Assembly (NCBI GenBank): GCA_945947575.1 | Contig: CAMEYM010000006.1 | Coordinates: 43,905 to 107,904 of the forward strand | DNA length: 64,000 nucleotides | Direction: 5' to 3' | From: Rhizobium sp. Q54 | GTDB taxonomy: Bacteria > Pseudomonadota > Alphaproteobacteria > UBA2966 > CAIVPW01 | Shown here: one piece after another, positions 46,256 through 54,866 of the stretch | Position numbering within the stretch: the first letter of the stretch is position 1 | Layout: each line of letters opens with the position of its first letter | Made by a program: the position numbers and the translations under genes | The notes under the pieces: generated by a model | What the model was told of the DNA's origin: nothing | The model's database searches: none | Seen by the model: only the letters and a program-made list of their open reading frames with translations

Positions 46256-47128
46256 CTATTCGGGCAGGGTGCGGACGACCCGGAAGCCGATGTCGTTGAT
46301 GCGCAGGCTTTCCGGCGTTGCCTGGCGGAAGCCGCCCAGGAAGGCGCGCTCGTGGTGCCAGCTGCCGCCCCGCACGACGCGGCGGCCGCAGTCGCCGTCG
46401 TACCAGGCGGTGCCGTCCTTGGGCGCGTTGGCGAGCGAGGGATTGAAGCAGTCCTCGACCCACTCGGCGGCGTTGCCGGGCATGTCGAACAGGCCGAACC
46501 TGTTGGGCTCGTACTTGCCTACGGGGAACGTAAACAGCCAGTCCTCACGGCCCATCGTGTCGATGCCGGGGCAGTCGGCGCAGTTGGCCATCTCGAAGCG
46601 CGGCGTGTTGGCCGTGGTCCACCAGGCGGCGTCGTTCGGGCTGCCGGCACGCGCGGCATACTCCCATTCTGCCTCGGTGGGCAGGCGGTAGACCTCGCCG
46701 GTCCTGTCGCGCAGCCATGCGACATAGGCTTGGGCGTCCTCGTGACTGACACACACGACGGGCTCGTTATCCGCCTGCACGTGCACGGCCGGGTCGAACG
46801 CCTCGTTGAAGTCCTTGTCGGGTTGGGGGCGCGCGCCGACCAGCGAGAACCATGCGCAGCCTTTGGCGACGTGACCGGTCGCCTTGGCGAAGACGGCGAA
46901 CTCCGCCCACGTCACCTCGTTCTTGGCGATGGCGAAAGGGCGGCGGAACTCGACGGGAAACTCGGGCGCGCCGAACTTGTCGCTGCGCGTCATCCTGCCG
47001 GCGGGGACCACGACCATCGCCGGGCATTCGGCGCAGTCCTTGATCTCGCGCTCTTGTGCGCGCGGAGCAGCGGGCCCAAGCACGACGACCAGGGCGATAC
47101 CTCCCAGGATAGCCGCGCCGCGCGCCAT
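46256..47128 (-). CDS. SUMF1/formylglycine-generating-enzyme-fold protein, secreted
   Basis: DCAECPAMVVVPAGRM, EVTWAEFAVFAKATG, YRLPTEAEWEYAARAG, GLFDMPGNAAEWVEDCF, RVVRGGSWHHERAFLGGFRQA. Confidence 0.85.
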   Translation of the reverse strand: MARGAAILGGIALVVVLGPAAPRAQEREIKDCAECPAMVVVPAGRMTRSDKFGAPEFPVEFRRPFAIAKNEVTWAEFAVFAKATGHVAKGCAWFSLVGARPQPDKDFNEAFDPAVHVQADNEPVVCVSHEDAQAYVAWLRDRTGEVYRLPTEAEWEYAARAGSPNDAAWWTTANTPRFEMANCADCPGIDTMGREDWLFTFPVGKYEPNRFGLFDMPGNAAEWVEDCFNPSLANAPKDGTAWYDGDCGRRVVRGGSWHHERAFLGGFRQATPESLRINDIGFRVVRTLPE

Positions 47129-47145
47129 CTTCCCCTGTCCTCCTG

Positions 47146-47481
47146 CTACCGCAGGCCCGCGTCGATGACCCGGCCGTTCCGCATGGTGCACTGGTAGTTG
47201 AACGTCGAGTTGCGGCCGGCGTCGTTGAGGCGGGTGAGACGGCCGCCGATGAGGAGATTGGCGCCGGCGATCTCGTGCCAGATGGTGTTCTGGAGGAAGC
47301 GCAGGTCGTCGGCTTCCTGCATGTCCTCGGTGATCGTCTCGTGGCATTCGGCGAGCTCGGCGGTGTAGGGGCCCGCTCCCGCGCGCACGCTCGAACCGAA
47401 CATCGCGTTGTAGCCAAACCACGCGCCAACGCCCACGGCGACCGCGAGCGCGGCGCCGACAACCAGATTCCTACGTCGCAT
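47146..47481 (-). CDS. Small hypothetical protein, single N-terminal TM/signal
   Basis: MRRRNLVVGAALAVAVGVGAWFGYNAMFGSSVRAGAG..AECHETITEDMQEADDLRFLQNTIWHEIAGANLLIGGRLTRLNDAGRNSTFNYQCTMRNG. Confidence 0.65.
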   Translation of the reverse strand: MRRRNLVVGAALAVAVGVGAWFGYNAMFGSSVRAGAGPYTAELAECHETITEDMQEADDLRFLQNTIWHEIAGANLLIGGRLTRLNDAGRNSTFNYQCTMRNGRVIDAGLR

Positions 47482-47504
47482 GATGCCGGTCGCGATCCTG
47501 CCGA

Positions 47505-47834
47505 TCAGGCCGTGACGGTGATCTCGCGGCTGCGCTTGTAGACGCTGCCGTCGTCATCCAGCCACGTGAACTCAAGCTTGCCGGTCTCCGTCGCAGTCGT
47601 AAAGAACGCCAGGTACGGGTTCTCGGCGGTGCCCGGCTGCAAGTTCGAGCGGAACACCTCGACACCATTATAGGTGACGAAGAATGTGTTGATGATGTGC
47701 CGCGGGATGATCTGGCCGTCGCGATCGTAGCTGTAGCCGTTGTGCATCACGTGGTTGATCAACGTGCGGATCTCGATGACGTCGCCCTTCTTGGCGGTCT
47801 CGGGCACGGAGATTCTCGGCTCAGGGATTTCCAT
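47505..47834 (-). CDS. soxZ: SoxZ
   Basis: GDVIEIRTLINHVMHNGYSYDRDGQIIPRHIINTFFVTYNGVEVFRSNLQPGTAENPYLAFFT. Confidence 0.9.
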   Translation of the reverse strand: MEIPEPRISVPETAKKGDVIEIRTLINHVMHNGYSYDRDGQIIPRHIINTFFVTYNGVEVFRSNLQPGTAENPYLAFFTTATETGKLEFTWLDDDGSVYKRSREITVTA

Positions 47835-47845
47835 CGGGCTGCTCC

Positions 47846-48394
47846 CTATTCGTTGCCGCGCACGCGCTGGCGCTTGAGGAATTCGGCGGCGTGGAACGCA
47901 TCAACCTCTTCGACGCAGGCGCCGAACGTCACGTTGAGCGGCACCGAGGTGCCCCAGCGGCGGCCGTCGGCCATCAGCGCGACCGCATAGACGGTCTGCG
48001 TCTTGGCCATGCGAATACGGCTCGAGACCTCGGCTTTGCCGGCGCGCACGCCCATGATGTAGTCGGCGACGGTTGCCTCCGGGTTCTCGGGGGCGAAGAC
48101 CAGTATGCGTTTGACGTGGTCGTCCTCGGTCATCTTGGTGGCGACCCGCAGGGTCACCGGCACCGAGAAGCCGGACTCGGCGATGATCGGCAGCTCCATC
48201 ATCAGATCGCCAAAGTGATAGTCACCCGGCCCGACGTTCTGATCGAGGATCTCGACGATGCGCTTTGGGAAGGCCATCGGCCCGTCGGCCAGGGCCCGTT
48301 GCGGTGCCGCCGTGATCATACCCACCACACCCATTCCAGCGCCGATCAGGAAGGTGCGGCGGTTGGGCGTGCGGAAACGATTTTCAGCCTGCAT
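47846..48394 (-). CDS. soxY: SoxY-like carrier protein with atypical C-terminus
   Basis: Tat-type RRTFLIGAGMGVVG; VPVTLRVATKMTEDDHVKRILVFAPENPEATVADYIMG; ends VPLNVTFGACVEEVDAFHAAEFLKRQRVRGNE. Confidence 0.85.
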   Translation of the reverse strand: MQAENRFRTPNRRTFLIGAGMGVVGMITAAPQRALADGPMAFPKRIVEILDQNVGPGDYHFGDLMMELPIIAESGFSVPVTLRVATKMTEDDHVKRILVFAPENPEATVADYIMGVRAGKAEVSSRIRMAKTQTVYAVALMADGRRWGTSVPLNVTFGACVEEVDAFHAAEFLKRQRVRGNE

Positions 48395-48513
48395 GGAATA
48401 CCCCAGGACTCGAGGTTCACTTAGAGGGGAATCTATCTTTGCCGGGCCAAATTGCAATGGCGCCTGTGTGCAAAGCGGCCGATCGCGGGGGAAACCGCCC
48501 TCAAGAAGCAGTG

Positions 48514-48543
48514 ACGGCCGGGGTGGTTTCCCATCCCGGCCGT
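48514..48543. terminator. Stem-loop between Mo-hydroxylase gene and soxY
   Basis: ACGGCCGGGgtggtttcccatCCCGGCCGT. Confidence 0.6.
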
Positions 48544-48584
48544 CCTGTAGTGCCTGACCCCGAGGGGTCAGCCTGTTTGGAAGC

Positions 48585-50798
48585 TTACGTCCAGGACAGG
48601 TCGGCCTGGTTGATGATCACGTCACGGACGCGCTTGCCCGTGGCGGCGAAGATCGCGTTGCCCAGAGCGGGCGCGGCCGGCGGAGTCGCAGGCTCACCCA
48701 TGCCGCCCCACTTGTCGCCACCCGCGAGAGCGAAGTGGACGTCAACGACCGGCATCTGGCTGATCTTCAACAGCGGGTAGGTGTCGAAGTTGCCTTCGAC
48801 GACCGCGCCCTTGTCGATGGTCAGCTCGCGATAGATCGCATCCGTGATGCCGTAGACGATGCCCGACTGCATCTGGTGGGCGGCGATTGCCGGGGTCACC
48901 AGGTTGCCGCAGTCGACGACCACGTCGTACTTCTCGACGGTGAGCTGGCCACGGCGAGAGACCGAGACCTTGGCGCACATCGCGATGATCGAGCCGAACG
49001 ACTCGCCGATGGCGACGCCCATGCCCTCACCCTTCGGCAGATCGCGGCGATAGCCGGACTTCTGCTTCAGCGTGTTCAGCACGAGCTGCCAGTCGGGCAG
49101 GTCCTTCGTCAGATCGATGCGCAACTGAAGCGGATCCTTGCCACCAGCCAGCGCGACCTCATCCATGAACTGCTCCATGTGCCACAGGTTGTGCTCGTAA
49201 CCCGGGGCGCGATAGGCCTGGATGTTCTGGTTGGTGTTGCGGATGTGGCCTTCGATGAGGGTGTTCGCGATCTTGTAGCGGTGATCGCGAATGCCGTTCA
49301 TGGTGCCGGAGTCGAGCCCGTTGGCGACCGCCGTCGGGTTCGCCTGAGCCGCCGCCGAGTGACCGGCAAAGCGGCCGTAGAACGCGATGGGCATGCCCTG
49401 CGCGTCCAGACCCATCTTGAGGTGAGACATGGCGGCCGGACGGCCGCGTGCCTGACGCTCATTCTCTTCGCGGGTCCACAGCATCTTCACCGGACGATTG
49501 CCGACCTGGCGGGCGATTTCGGCCGCCTGGCGGACTTCGTGGTTACGGCTGCGGAGACCGAAGCCACCGCCGAGGAACGTGGTGTGCGAGTACACGTCCA
49601 CCGGCTGCTTGCCGAGGTGCTCGGCCACAACGGCCAAGGCGCCCGGCGGGTTCTGGAAGCCGCCCCAGACATCGACGCGATCAGCGGTGATCGAGACGGT
49701 GCAGGACATCGGCTCCATGCAGGTGTGGCTGTCGTAGCCCGTGAAGTAGTGGCCTTCGACGGTCTTGGCGGCGGTCTTCATCGCGGCGATGGTGTCGCCG
49801 TCATTGCGGCCAACGGCGCCCGGAAGCTTCACGGCTTCCGTGAGACGGGCCTTGTACTCCCGGCTGTTGATCGCGACGTCCGGACCCAAGTCCCACACGA
49901 CGGGCATCAGGTTGAGCGCGGTCAGAGCGCGATAGTACGTGTCGGCGACAACCGCCACGCCTTCGTCGATACGGGTAGCAAACGGCTGCTCACCGACCGG
50001 CTTCAGGGCGTAGGCGCCGATGATGCCGGGACGGCCCTTGATGGCGTTGAAGTCGAACGACGTCAGCTTGCCACCGCGAACCGGGACGACCTTCACTGCG
50101 GCATAGACCATGCCGGGCAGCTTGACGTCGAAGCCGAACGTGGCGGTGCCGTTGACCTTCAGCGGCGTGTCGAGACGAGCGAGCGTCGTGCCGAGCAGAG
50201 AGAACTGGCCCGACTGCTTGATCGCCGGCTCCTGCGCGAGCTGGACCTGCGAAGCGCGGGTCGCAAACTCGGCGTAGGTGCCACGGCGGTTGCCCGCCGT
50301 CAGAACGCTGTCCTTGGCCACGACCTGGTCGCGCGGAACGGACCAGGCAACGGCCGCGGCTTCACGCAGACGCTCGCGCGCGGAGGCGCCAGCCTGCTGC
50401 AGGAACACGCGGCTGTTACGAACGGCGCCTGAGCCGCCCGTGGACATGCGCTGGTAGAGGTTGTTGTTGCGGACGTGACGGTTCGAGTCGGCGTATTCGA
50501 CCTTCACCATCTTCCAGTCAACATGCAGCTCTTCGGCGACCAGCATGGGCATGGCGGTGAAAACGCCCTGGCCCATTTCGGACTGGCCGACGCGAATGGT
50601 CGTGGTGCCATCCGGGTCAACGACGATCCAGGCGTTGATTTCCTGGCCTTCCTTGGCGGTGGCGCGCTCCCACGGGTTCGGCATCATGCCGGCCGCGGCC
50701 TGCGCCGGGCCAGACATGGCGATACCGATCATGAGGCCACCGCCGGCCGCAGCCGTGGTGACGATGAAGCTACGGCGAGTGATTTCGAGATGCGTCAT
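48585..50798 (-). CDS. Xanthine dehydrogenase-family Mo-binding subunit (isoquinoline 1-oxidoreductase beta-like), Tat-exported
   Basis: RRSFIVTTAAAGGGLMIG; VGQSEMGQGVFTAMPMLVAEEL; YRAPGYEHNLWHMEQFMDEVA; GMGEPATPPAAPALGNAIF. Confidence 0.9.
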   Translation of the reverse strand: MTHLEITRRSFIVTTAAAGGGLMIGIAMSGPAQAAAGMMPNPWERATAKEGQEINAWIVVDPDGTTTIRVGQSEMGQGVFTAMPMLVAEELHVDWKMVKVEYADSNRHVRNNNLYQRMSTGGSGAVRNSRVFLQQAGASARERLREAAAVAWSVPRDQVVAKDSVLTAGNRRGTYAEFATRASQVQLAQEPAIKQSGQFSLLGTTLARLDTPLKVNGTATFGFDVKLPGMVYAAVKVVPVRGGKLTSFDFNAIKGRPGIIGAYALKPVGEQPFATRIDEGVAVVADTYYRALTALNLMPVVWDLGPDVAINSREYKARLTEAVKLPGAVGRNDGDTIAAMKTAAKTVEGHYFTGYDSHTCMEPMSCTVSITADRVDVWGGFQNPPGALAVVAEHLGKQPVDVYSHTTFLGGGFGLRSRNHEVRQAAEIARQVGNRPVKMLWTREENERQARGRPAAMSHLKMGLDAQGMPIAFYGRFAGHSAAAQANPTAVANGLDSGTMNGIRDHRYKIANTLIEGHIRNTNQNIQAYRAPGYEHNLWHMEQFMDEVALAGGKDPLQLRIDLTKDLPDWQLVLNTLKQKSGYRRDLPKGEGMGVAIGESFGSIIAMCAKVSVSRRGQLTVEKYDVVVDCGNLVTPAIAAHQMQSGIVYGITDAIYRELTIDKGAVVEGNFDTYPLLKISQMPVVDVHFALAGGDKWGGMGEPATPPAAPALGNAIFAATGKRVRDVIINQADLSWT

Positions 50799-50814
50799 TG
50801 TTTCCTCCCTCGCC

Positions 50815-51282
50815 TTAGCGTGCGCCGCCGGCAATGGCCGCAGCGCGATGAATCGCGGCGCGGATGCCTTGGTACGTGCCGCAACGGCACAGGTTCAGTT
50901 CCATCTCGGCGTCGATGTCGCCGTCGGTCGGACGCGGACGCTTCGCGAGCAGCGCTGCAGCGGCCATGATCTGGCCGGACTGGCAGTAGCCGCACTGCGG
51001 AACGTCGAGTTCGGTCCAAGCGACCTGAACCGGATGGGTAGAATTCGGCGAGAGGCCTTCGATGGTGGTGACCGTCTTGCCGACCGCGGCCGCAGCCTGA
51101 GTTGCGCAAGAGCGGGCAACCTGGCCATCGATGTGCACGGTGCACGCGCCGCAGCGAGCGATGCCGCAGCCGTACTTGGTGCCAACGAGGCCCATGTTGT
51201 CGCGGAGGACCCAGAGCAACGGCGTCTCTGGTTCAACATCCACAGTGTAGTTTCTGCCGTTGACGGAAAGCGTCAGTGCCAT
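50815..51282 (-). CDS. [2Fe-2S] subunit of Mo hydroxylase (IorA-like)
   Basis: [50 protein letters not shown]. Confidence 0.93.
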   Translation of the reverse strand: MALTLSVNGRNYTVDVEPETPLLWVLRDNMGLVGTKYGCGIARCGACTVHIDGQVARSCATQAAAAVGKTVTTIEGLSPNSTHPVQVAWTELDVPQCGYCQSGQIMAAAALLAKRPRPTDGDIDAEMELNLCRCGTYQGIRAAIHRAAAIAGGAR

Positions 51283-51674
51283 GGTGAGCTACCTCCCTCA
51301 AGGTACATGCGGGGTGTGTGCGTCACGGGCTGCCCCGGCAATACAGGGTATTGCCAAGAACTCCCGCAGCCGTGCGAAAGCACGCTCCGCCGTGCCGTCC
51401 CGTATAAGCCCGAGGGGGTCTGAAAACAACAGAAAACGGTCCGAATGCGCGTGGAATTCCGCCCCTTTCGGAGTATCCACAGGCCGCCGCGATCCGGCCA
51501 AATCCGCAACAAAAATGCGGATTCACGAGGCACCCCGGCAACCGCGGCCGGGCCTACTCCCTACCTTGCATACGGAAATATCGACGGTGTTCGAACGGCC
51601 GCGCCGGCCATCAACAAACGGTGGGCGACCCCTTGGGGCCGGTTGCCGCGCGGGAAGGTTGCACCCTAAACGGC

Positions 51675-51705
51675 GACGCCGCCACCCCGGAGGGGTGACG
51701 GCGTC
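51675..51705. terminator. Stem-loop downstream of triheme cytochrome gene
   Basis: GACGCCGcCACCCCggaGGGGTGaCGGCGTC. Confidence 0.65.
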
Positions 51706-51725
51706 GAACCGAAGTGATGGCGGCC

Positions 51726-53018
51726 CTAGTGCGCGGCGGGCGCGCGCACCGCAGCGATGTCGCCCTTCAGGTCGGGCCACGGCTCACGCGTCGTGAACTG
51801 TGCCCGCATGAACAGCAGGATCGCCTCGAGGTCCTCGTCCCGGATCGTGAGCGGAGGCATCGAGCGATCCCGCGAGCCGGGCGGCGGCCGGATGCCTTCG
51901 ATGGAGATGCGCGCGACGTTGCGTGCATCCGGCATATTGATGGTGGTCGTCATGCCAAGCGGCAACGGCTGGCCGTTGATCTTGTGACAGTTGGCGCACA
52001 GCCGGCCGAACTCCGTCGCGCCCTTCGCCAGCGCCGGGTCCGTCGGCTTCGGCGGTGAGTCCGGATTCCATTCGCGCGCGCGCGCGAATGCAATGACCTC
52101 ATCGACCTTCGCCTGCTCGACCGGGCGCTGGAAGGTGGCGAGGTACTCGGCCATCGCGTAGACGTCGTCCTCTTTCTGGTCGTACAGGTGGCGAATGATC
52201 GGCGTCATCGGACCCGCCGTGATGCCGTGCTGCTTGTCCCAGCCGTCGAAGAGGTAGTTGACGAGGGCGTTGGCGCTCCACGGGATCGGAGCGAGCGACG
52301 CGGTGTTGAGCGGCGGCACGTACCAGCCCTCGGCCTGACCGCCCGCGAACTTCGAAGCACCGCCCTTCTCGCCGCCGATGATGTTGAGCGGAGAGTGGCA
52401 GGAGCCGCAGTGGCCGAGGCCCTCCACGAGGTACGCGCCGCGGTTCCAGTCCTCGTCCTTGGTTGTGTCGGGCTCGAACGGACCCTTCTTGAGGAACAGG
52501 AAGTTCCAGCCTGCCAGGCTCAGGCGGATGTTGAACGGGAACGGCAGCTTGGTCTCGGGTGCCTGGTAGTTCACCGGCCGGACGCCCGCCATCAGGTAGG
52601 CGTAGATCGCCGCGATGTCTTCGTCGGTGGTCAGCGTGTAGTGGATGTACGGGAAGGCAGGGTAGAGGTACTGGCCTTCGCGATCGACGCCTTCGCGCAT
52701 GGCGCGTGTGAACGCTTCGAGCGACCAGCCGCCGATGCCGGTAGCGACGTCGGGCGTAATGTTGGTCGTGTAAATGGTGCCGAACGGAGTCGGCAACGCC
52801 AAGCCGCCGGAGAATGGTTCGCCGCCCGGACGGGTGTGGCAGACCTCGCAGTCGCCCATGCCGGTCATCAGCTTGCCGTGCTCGAGGACGGCGCGGCTGA
52901 AGGTGTTGGCAGCCGGTGCAGCTGCCAGCGCCGGGATCGCGTCGTAGCGCATGGCCCATGCCAACGCGCCGACCAACACGACCAAACCGAGCACTACGAT
53001 TCCCAGTAGAAAGCGCAT
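51726..53018 (-). CDS. Membrane-anchored triheme cytochrome c (alcohol/aldehyde dehydrogenase cytochrome subunit-like)
   Basis: Three heme motifs CEVCH, CGSCH, CANCH; N-terminal TM. Confidence 0.9.
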   Translation of the reverse strand: MRFLLGIVVLGLVVLVGALAWAMRYDAIPALAAAPAANTFSRAVLEHGKLMTGMGDCEVCHTRPGGEPFSGGLALPTPFGTIYTTNITPDVATGIGGWSLEAFTRAMREGVDREGQYLYPAFPYIHYTLTTDEDIAAIYAYLMAGVRPVNYQAPETKLPFPFNIRLSLAGWNFLFLKKGPFEPDTTKDEDWNRGAYLVEGLGHCGSCHSPLNIIGGEKGGASKFAGGQAEGWYVPPLNTASLAPIPWSANALVNYLFDGWDKQHGITAGPMTPIIRHLYDQKEDDVYAMAEYLATFQRPVEQAKVDEVIAFARAREWNPDSPPKPTDPALAKGATEFGRLCANCHKINGQPLPLGMTTTINMPDARNVARISIEGIRPPPGSRDRSMPPLTIRDEDLEAILLFMRAQFTTREPWPDLKGDIAAVRAPAAH

Positions 53019-53225
53019 ACCTGGAGATCTCCCGTCTGGATGGACCGCGCCGCAAGCGACGACGCGAAAACGCAACGCCCGGCGGCGCCTACCTGAGTCG
53101 CGGCCGGGCGCGCACCATAATATGGCCGTCTAGGCCGCGCTAGCCGAACCGTAAGGGTTAGAGCGAGGCAAACAGCCGCATCGCGCGGCGTTGCCGGCGT
53201 GGAAGCGTGCGTGCGCGCGCCCTTG

Positions 53226-54545
53226 CTACAGGGACGACCGCAGCCGTCCCATCGCACCGAGAACTTGGAAGTGGCTGAGTAGCACCGCGCTGCGGCCGCT
53301 GACGACTCCGCCGGCCGCCTGGAAGAGCTGGTCCTCGACACCGAGCAGATCGAGCAGCTTGGCATCGCCCGCCTCGAAACGGTCGTCGAACGAGAGGCGG
53401 CCGTCCTCGGCCGACTTGAGCGCGTCCTCGAGCGACGGCATGCGTGCCAGCGCGACCTCGTGCGCGTTGAAGGAGACTCGCACGCCCTGCTCGAGCAGGC
53501 GGCCCGACTCATCCTGGCGCAGGCGCGCTTCGTTGAGCAGCGCGCGCGACGCCTCGAGCTGCGCCTTGTCGGCGCCGTCGTCGATCTGGATGTCGGTGCG
53601 CGGCACGGTCACCGTCTGCGCGCCCGGAGGAGCGAACGGACCCGGCTGCGATACCTGCGGTGTCTCGGTGATGCGGATGGTCAGGTTGCCCTGGGCGATG
53701 GCGACCTCATCGACGCGCACGTTGGCGCCCATGACGATGACGCCGTTCTGCTCGTCGATGACGATGCGGGCGATCTGGTCCGGCTCGACGGTCAGCTGCT
53801 CGATGTCGGTGAGGAAGCCGACCAGGTCCTGCTGATAGGGCAGCGGCACGTTAAGGCGTACGGTCGAGGCGTCCAGCGCCTGCGAGACGGGACCCCGCAT
53901 GAAGCTGTTGATGGCCTGGCTGATGCGGCGCGACGTGGTCAGGTCCGGATTGCGCAGCGTCAGGTTGAGGGAGGTCATCGCGGCGAACTCGAACGGCACT
54001 TCGCGCTCGACGATGGCGCCGTTGGACATGCGGCCCGAAGTCGGCACACCGCGGGTCACGGTCTGCGCCGCGCCGCCGGCGGTGAAGCCGCCGACCGTCA
54101 CCGAGCCCTGGGCCACGGCGTAGATCTCGCCGTCCGCGCCGAGCAGCGGGGTGACGAGGAGGGTGCCGCCCAGCAGGCTGCTCGCGTCGCCGAGGGTAGA
54201 AACGGTGACGTCGATACGCGTGCCCTGGCGGGCGAAGGGGGGCAGGTTGGCCGTCACCATCACGGCGGCGACGTTCTGGGTGTTCAAGGTGGCGTCGCGG
54301 GTGTTGACGCCCAGGCGCTCGAGCATGGCGATCAAGCTCTGGCGCGTGAACGGGGCGTTGCGGAGCGAATCGCCCGAGCCGTTCAAACCGACCACCAGGC
54401 CGTAGCCGACCAGCATGTTGTCGCGCATGCCCTCGAAATCGCTGATGTCCTTGATGCGCGGGGCGGCGCCGGCGGGCGCAACGGGCGCCAGCGCAAGGGT
54501 GGCGGCGAGGACGAGATGGAGGAAACGGGACAAAGGAATACGCAT
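53226..54545 (-). CDS. flgI: Flagellar P-ring protein FlgI with TolC-family-like C-terminal segment
   Basis: Residues 1-~322 FlgI (RIKDISDFEGMRDNMLVGYGLVVGLNGSGDSL..ETPQVSQPGPFAPPGAQTVTVPRTDIQ); residues ~325-439 resemble a TolC C-terminal region (FEAGDAKLLDLLGVEDQLFQAAGGVVSGRSAVLLSHFQVLGAMGRL). Confidence 0.9.
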   Translation of the reverse strand: MRIPLSRFLHLVLAATLALAPVAPAGAAPRIKDISDFEGMRDNMLVGYGLVVGLNGSGDSLRNAPFTRQSLIAMLERLGVNTRDATLNTQNVAAVMVTANLPPFARQGTRIDVTVSTLGDASSLLGGTLLVTPLLGADGEIYAVAQGSVTVGGFTAGGAAQTVTRGVPTSGRMSNGAIVEREVPFEFAAMTSLNLTLRNPDLTTSRRISQAINSFMRGPVSQALDASTVRLNVPLPYQQDLVGFLTDIEQLTVEPDQIARIVIDEQNGVIVMGANVRVDEVAIAQGNLTIRITETPQVSQPGPFAPPGAQTVTVPRTDIQIDDGADKAQLEASRALLNEARLRQDESGRLLEQGVRVSFNAHEVALARMPSLEDALKSAEDGRLSFDDRFEAGDAKLLDLLGVEDQLFQAAGGVVSGRSAVLLSHFQVLGAMGRLRSSL

Positions 54546-54572
54546 GAACCAACCTTCCGGCCGCCTATCCAG

Positions 54573-54588
54573 AGCGAATCTTGTGCCA
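54573..54588 (-). promoter_or_regulatory. Sigma54-like promoter upstream of flgI
   Basis: Minus strand TGGCACA-AGAT-TCGCT; -24 GG and -12 GC at canonical spacing. Confidence 0.55.
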
Positions 54589-54866
54589 CGGGGCGCGGCC
54601 TGTCCCATTGAAATCCTTGGGAATTTTTGCCTCCAAACCGCCGGTCGGGGCGGCCGCGCAGGCAATTCCTGCCGCGCTCGGCAGCTTTGCACAGGGGGCT
54701 AGTACGCTTCGGCGGTGCGGCCGTGGTATGGCATGCGTCACCGGGCGGTCGCGGAGCCTGGGCTAGACTGTACGTAGCTCTTGCCGCCGTCTGTTTACCG
54801 TGCGTTAACCCTGTTCGGGGCACGCTACGGAGTGCGAGGTACCTCGGGGAATAGGGCGTCCGCCGC

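Noticed and set aside
48735-50432. 565-aa plus-strand ORF
   Set aside because: Antisense to the Mo-hydroxylase gene
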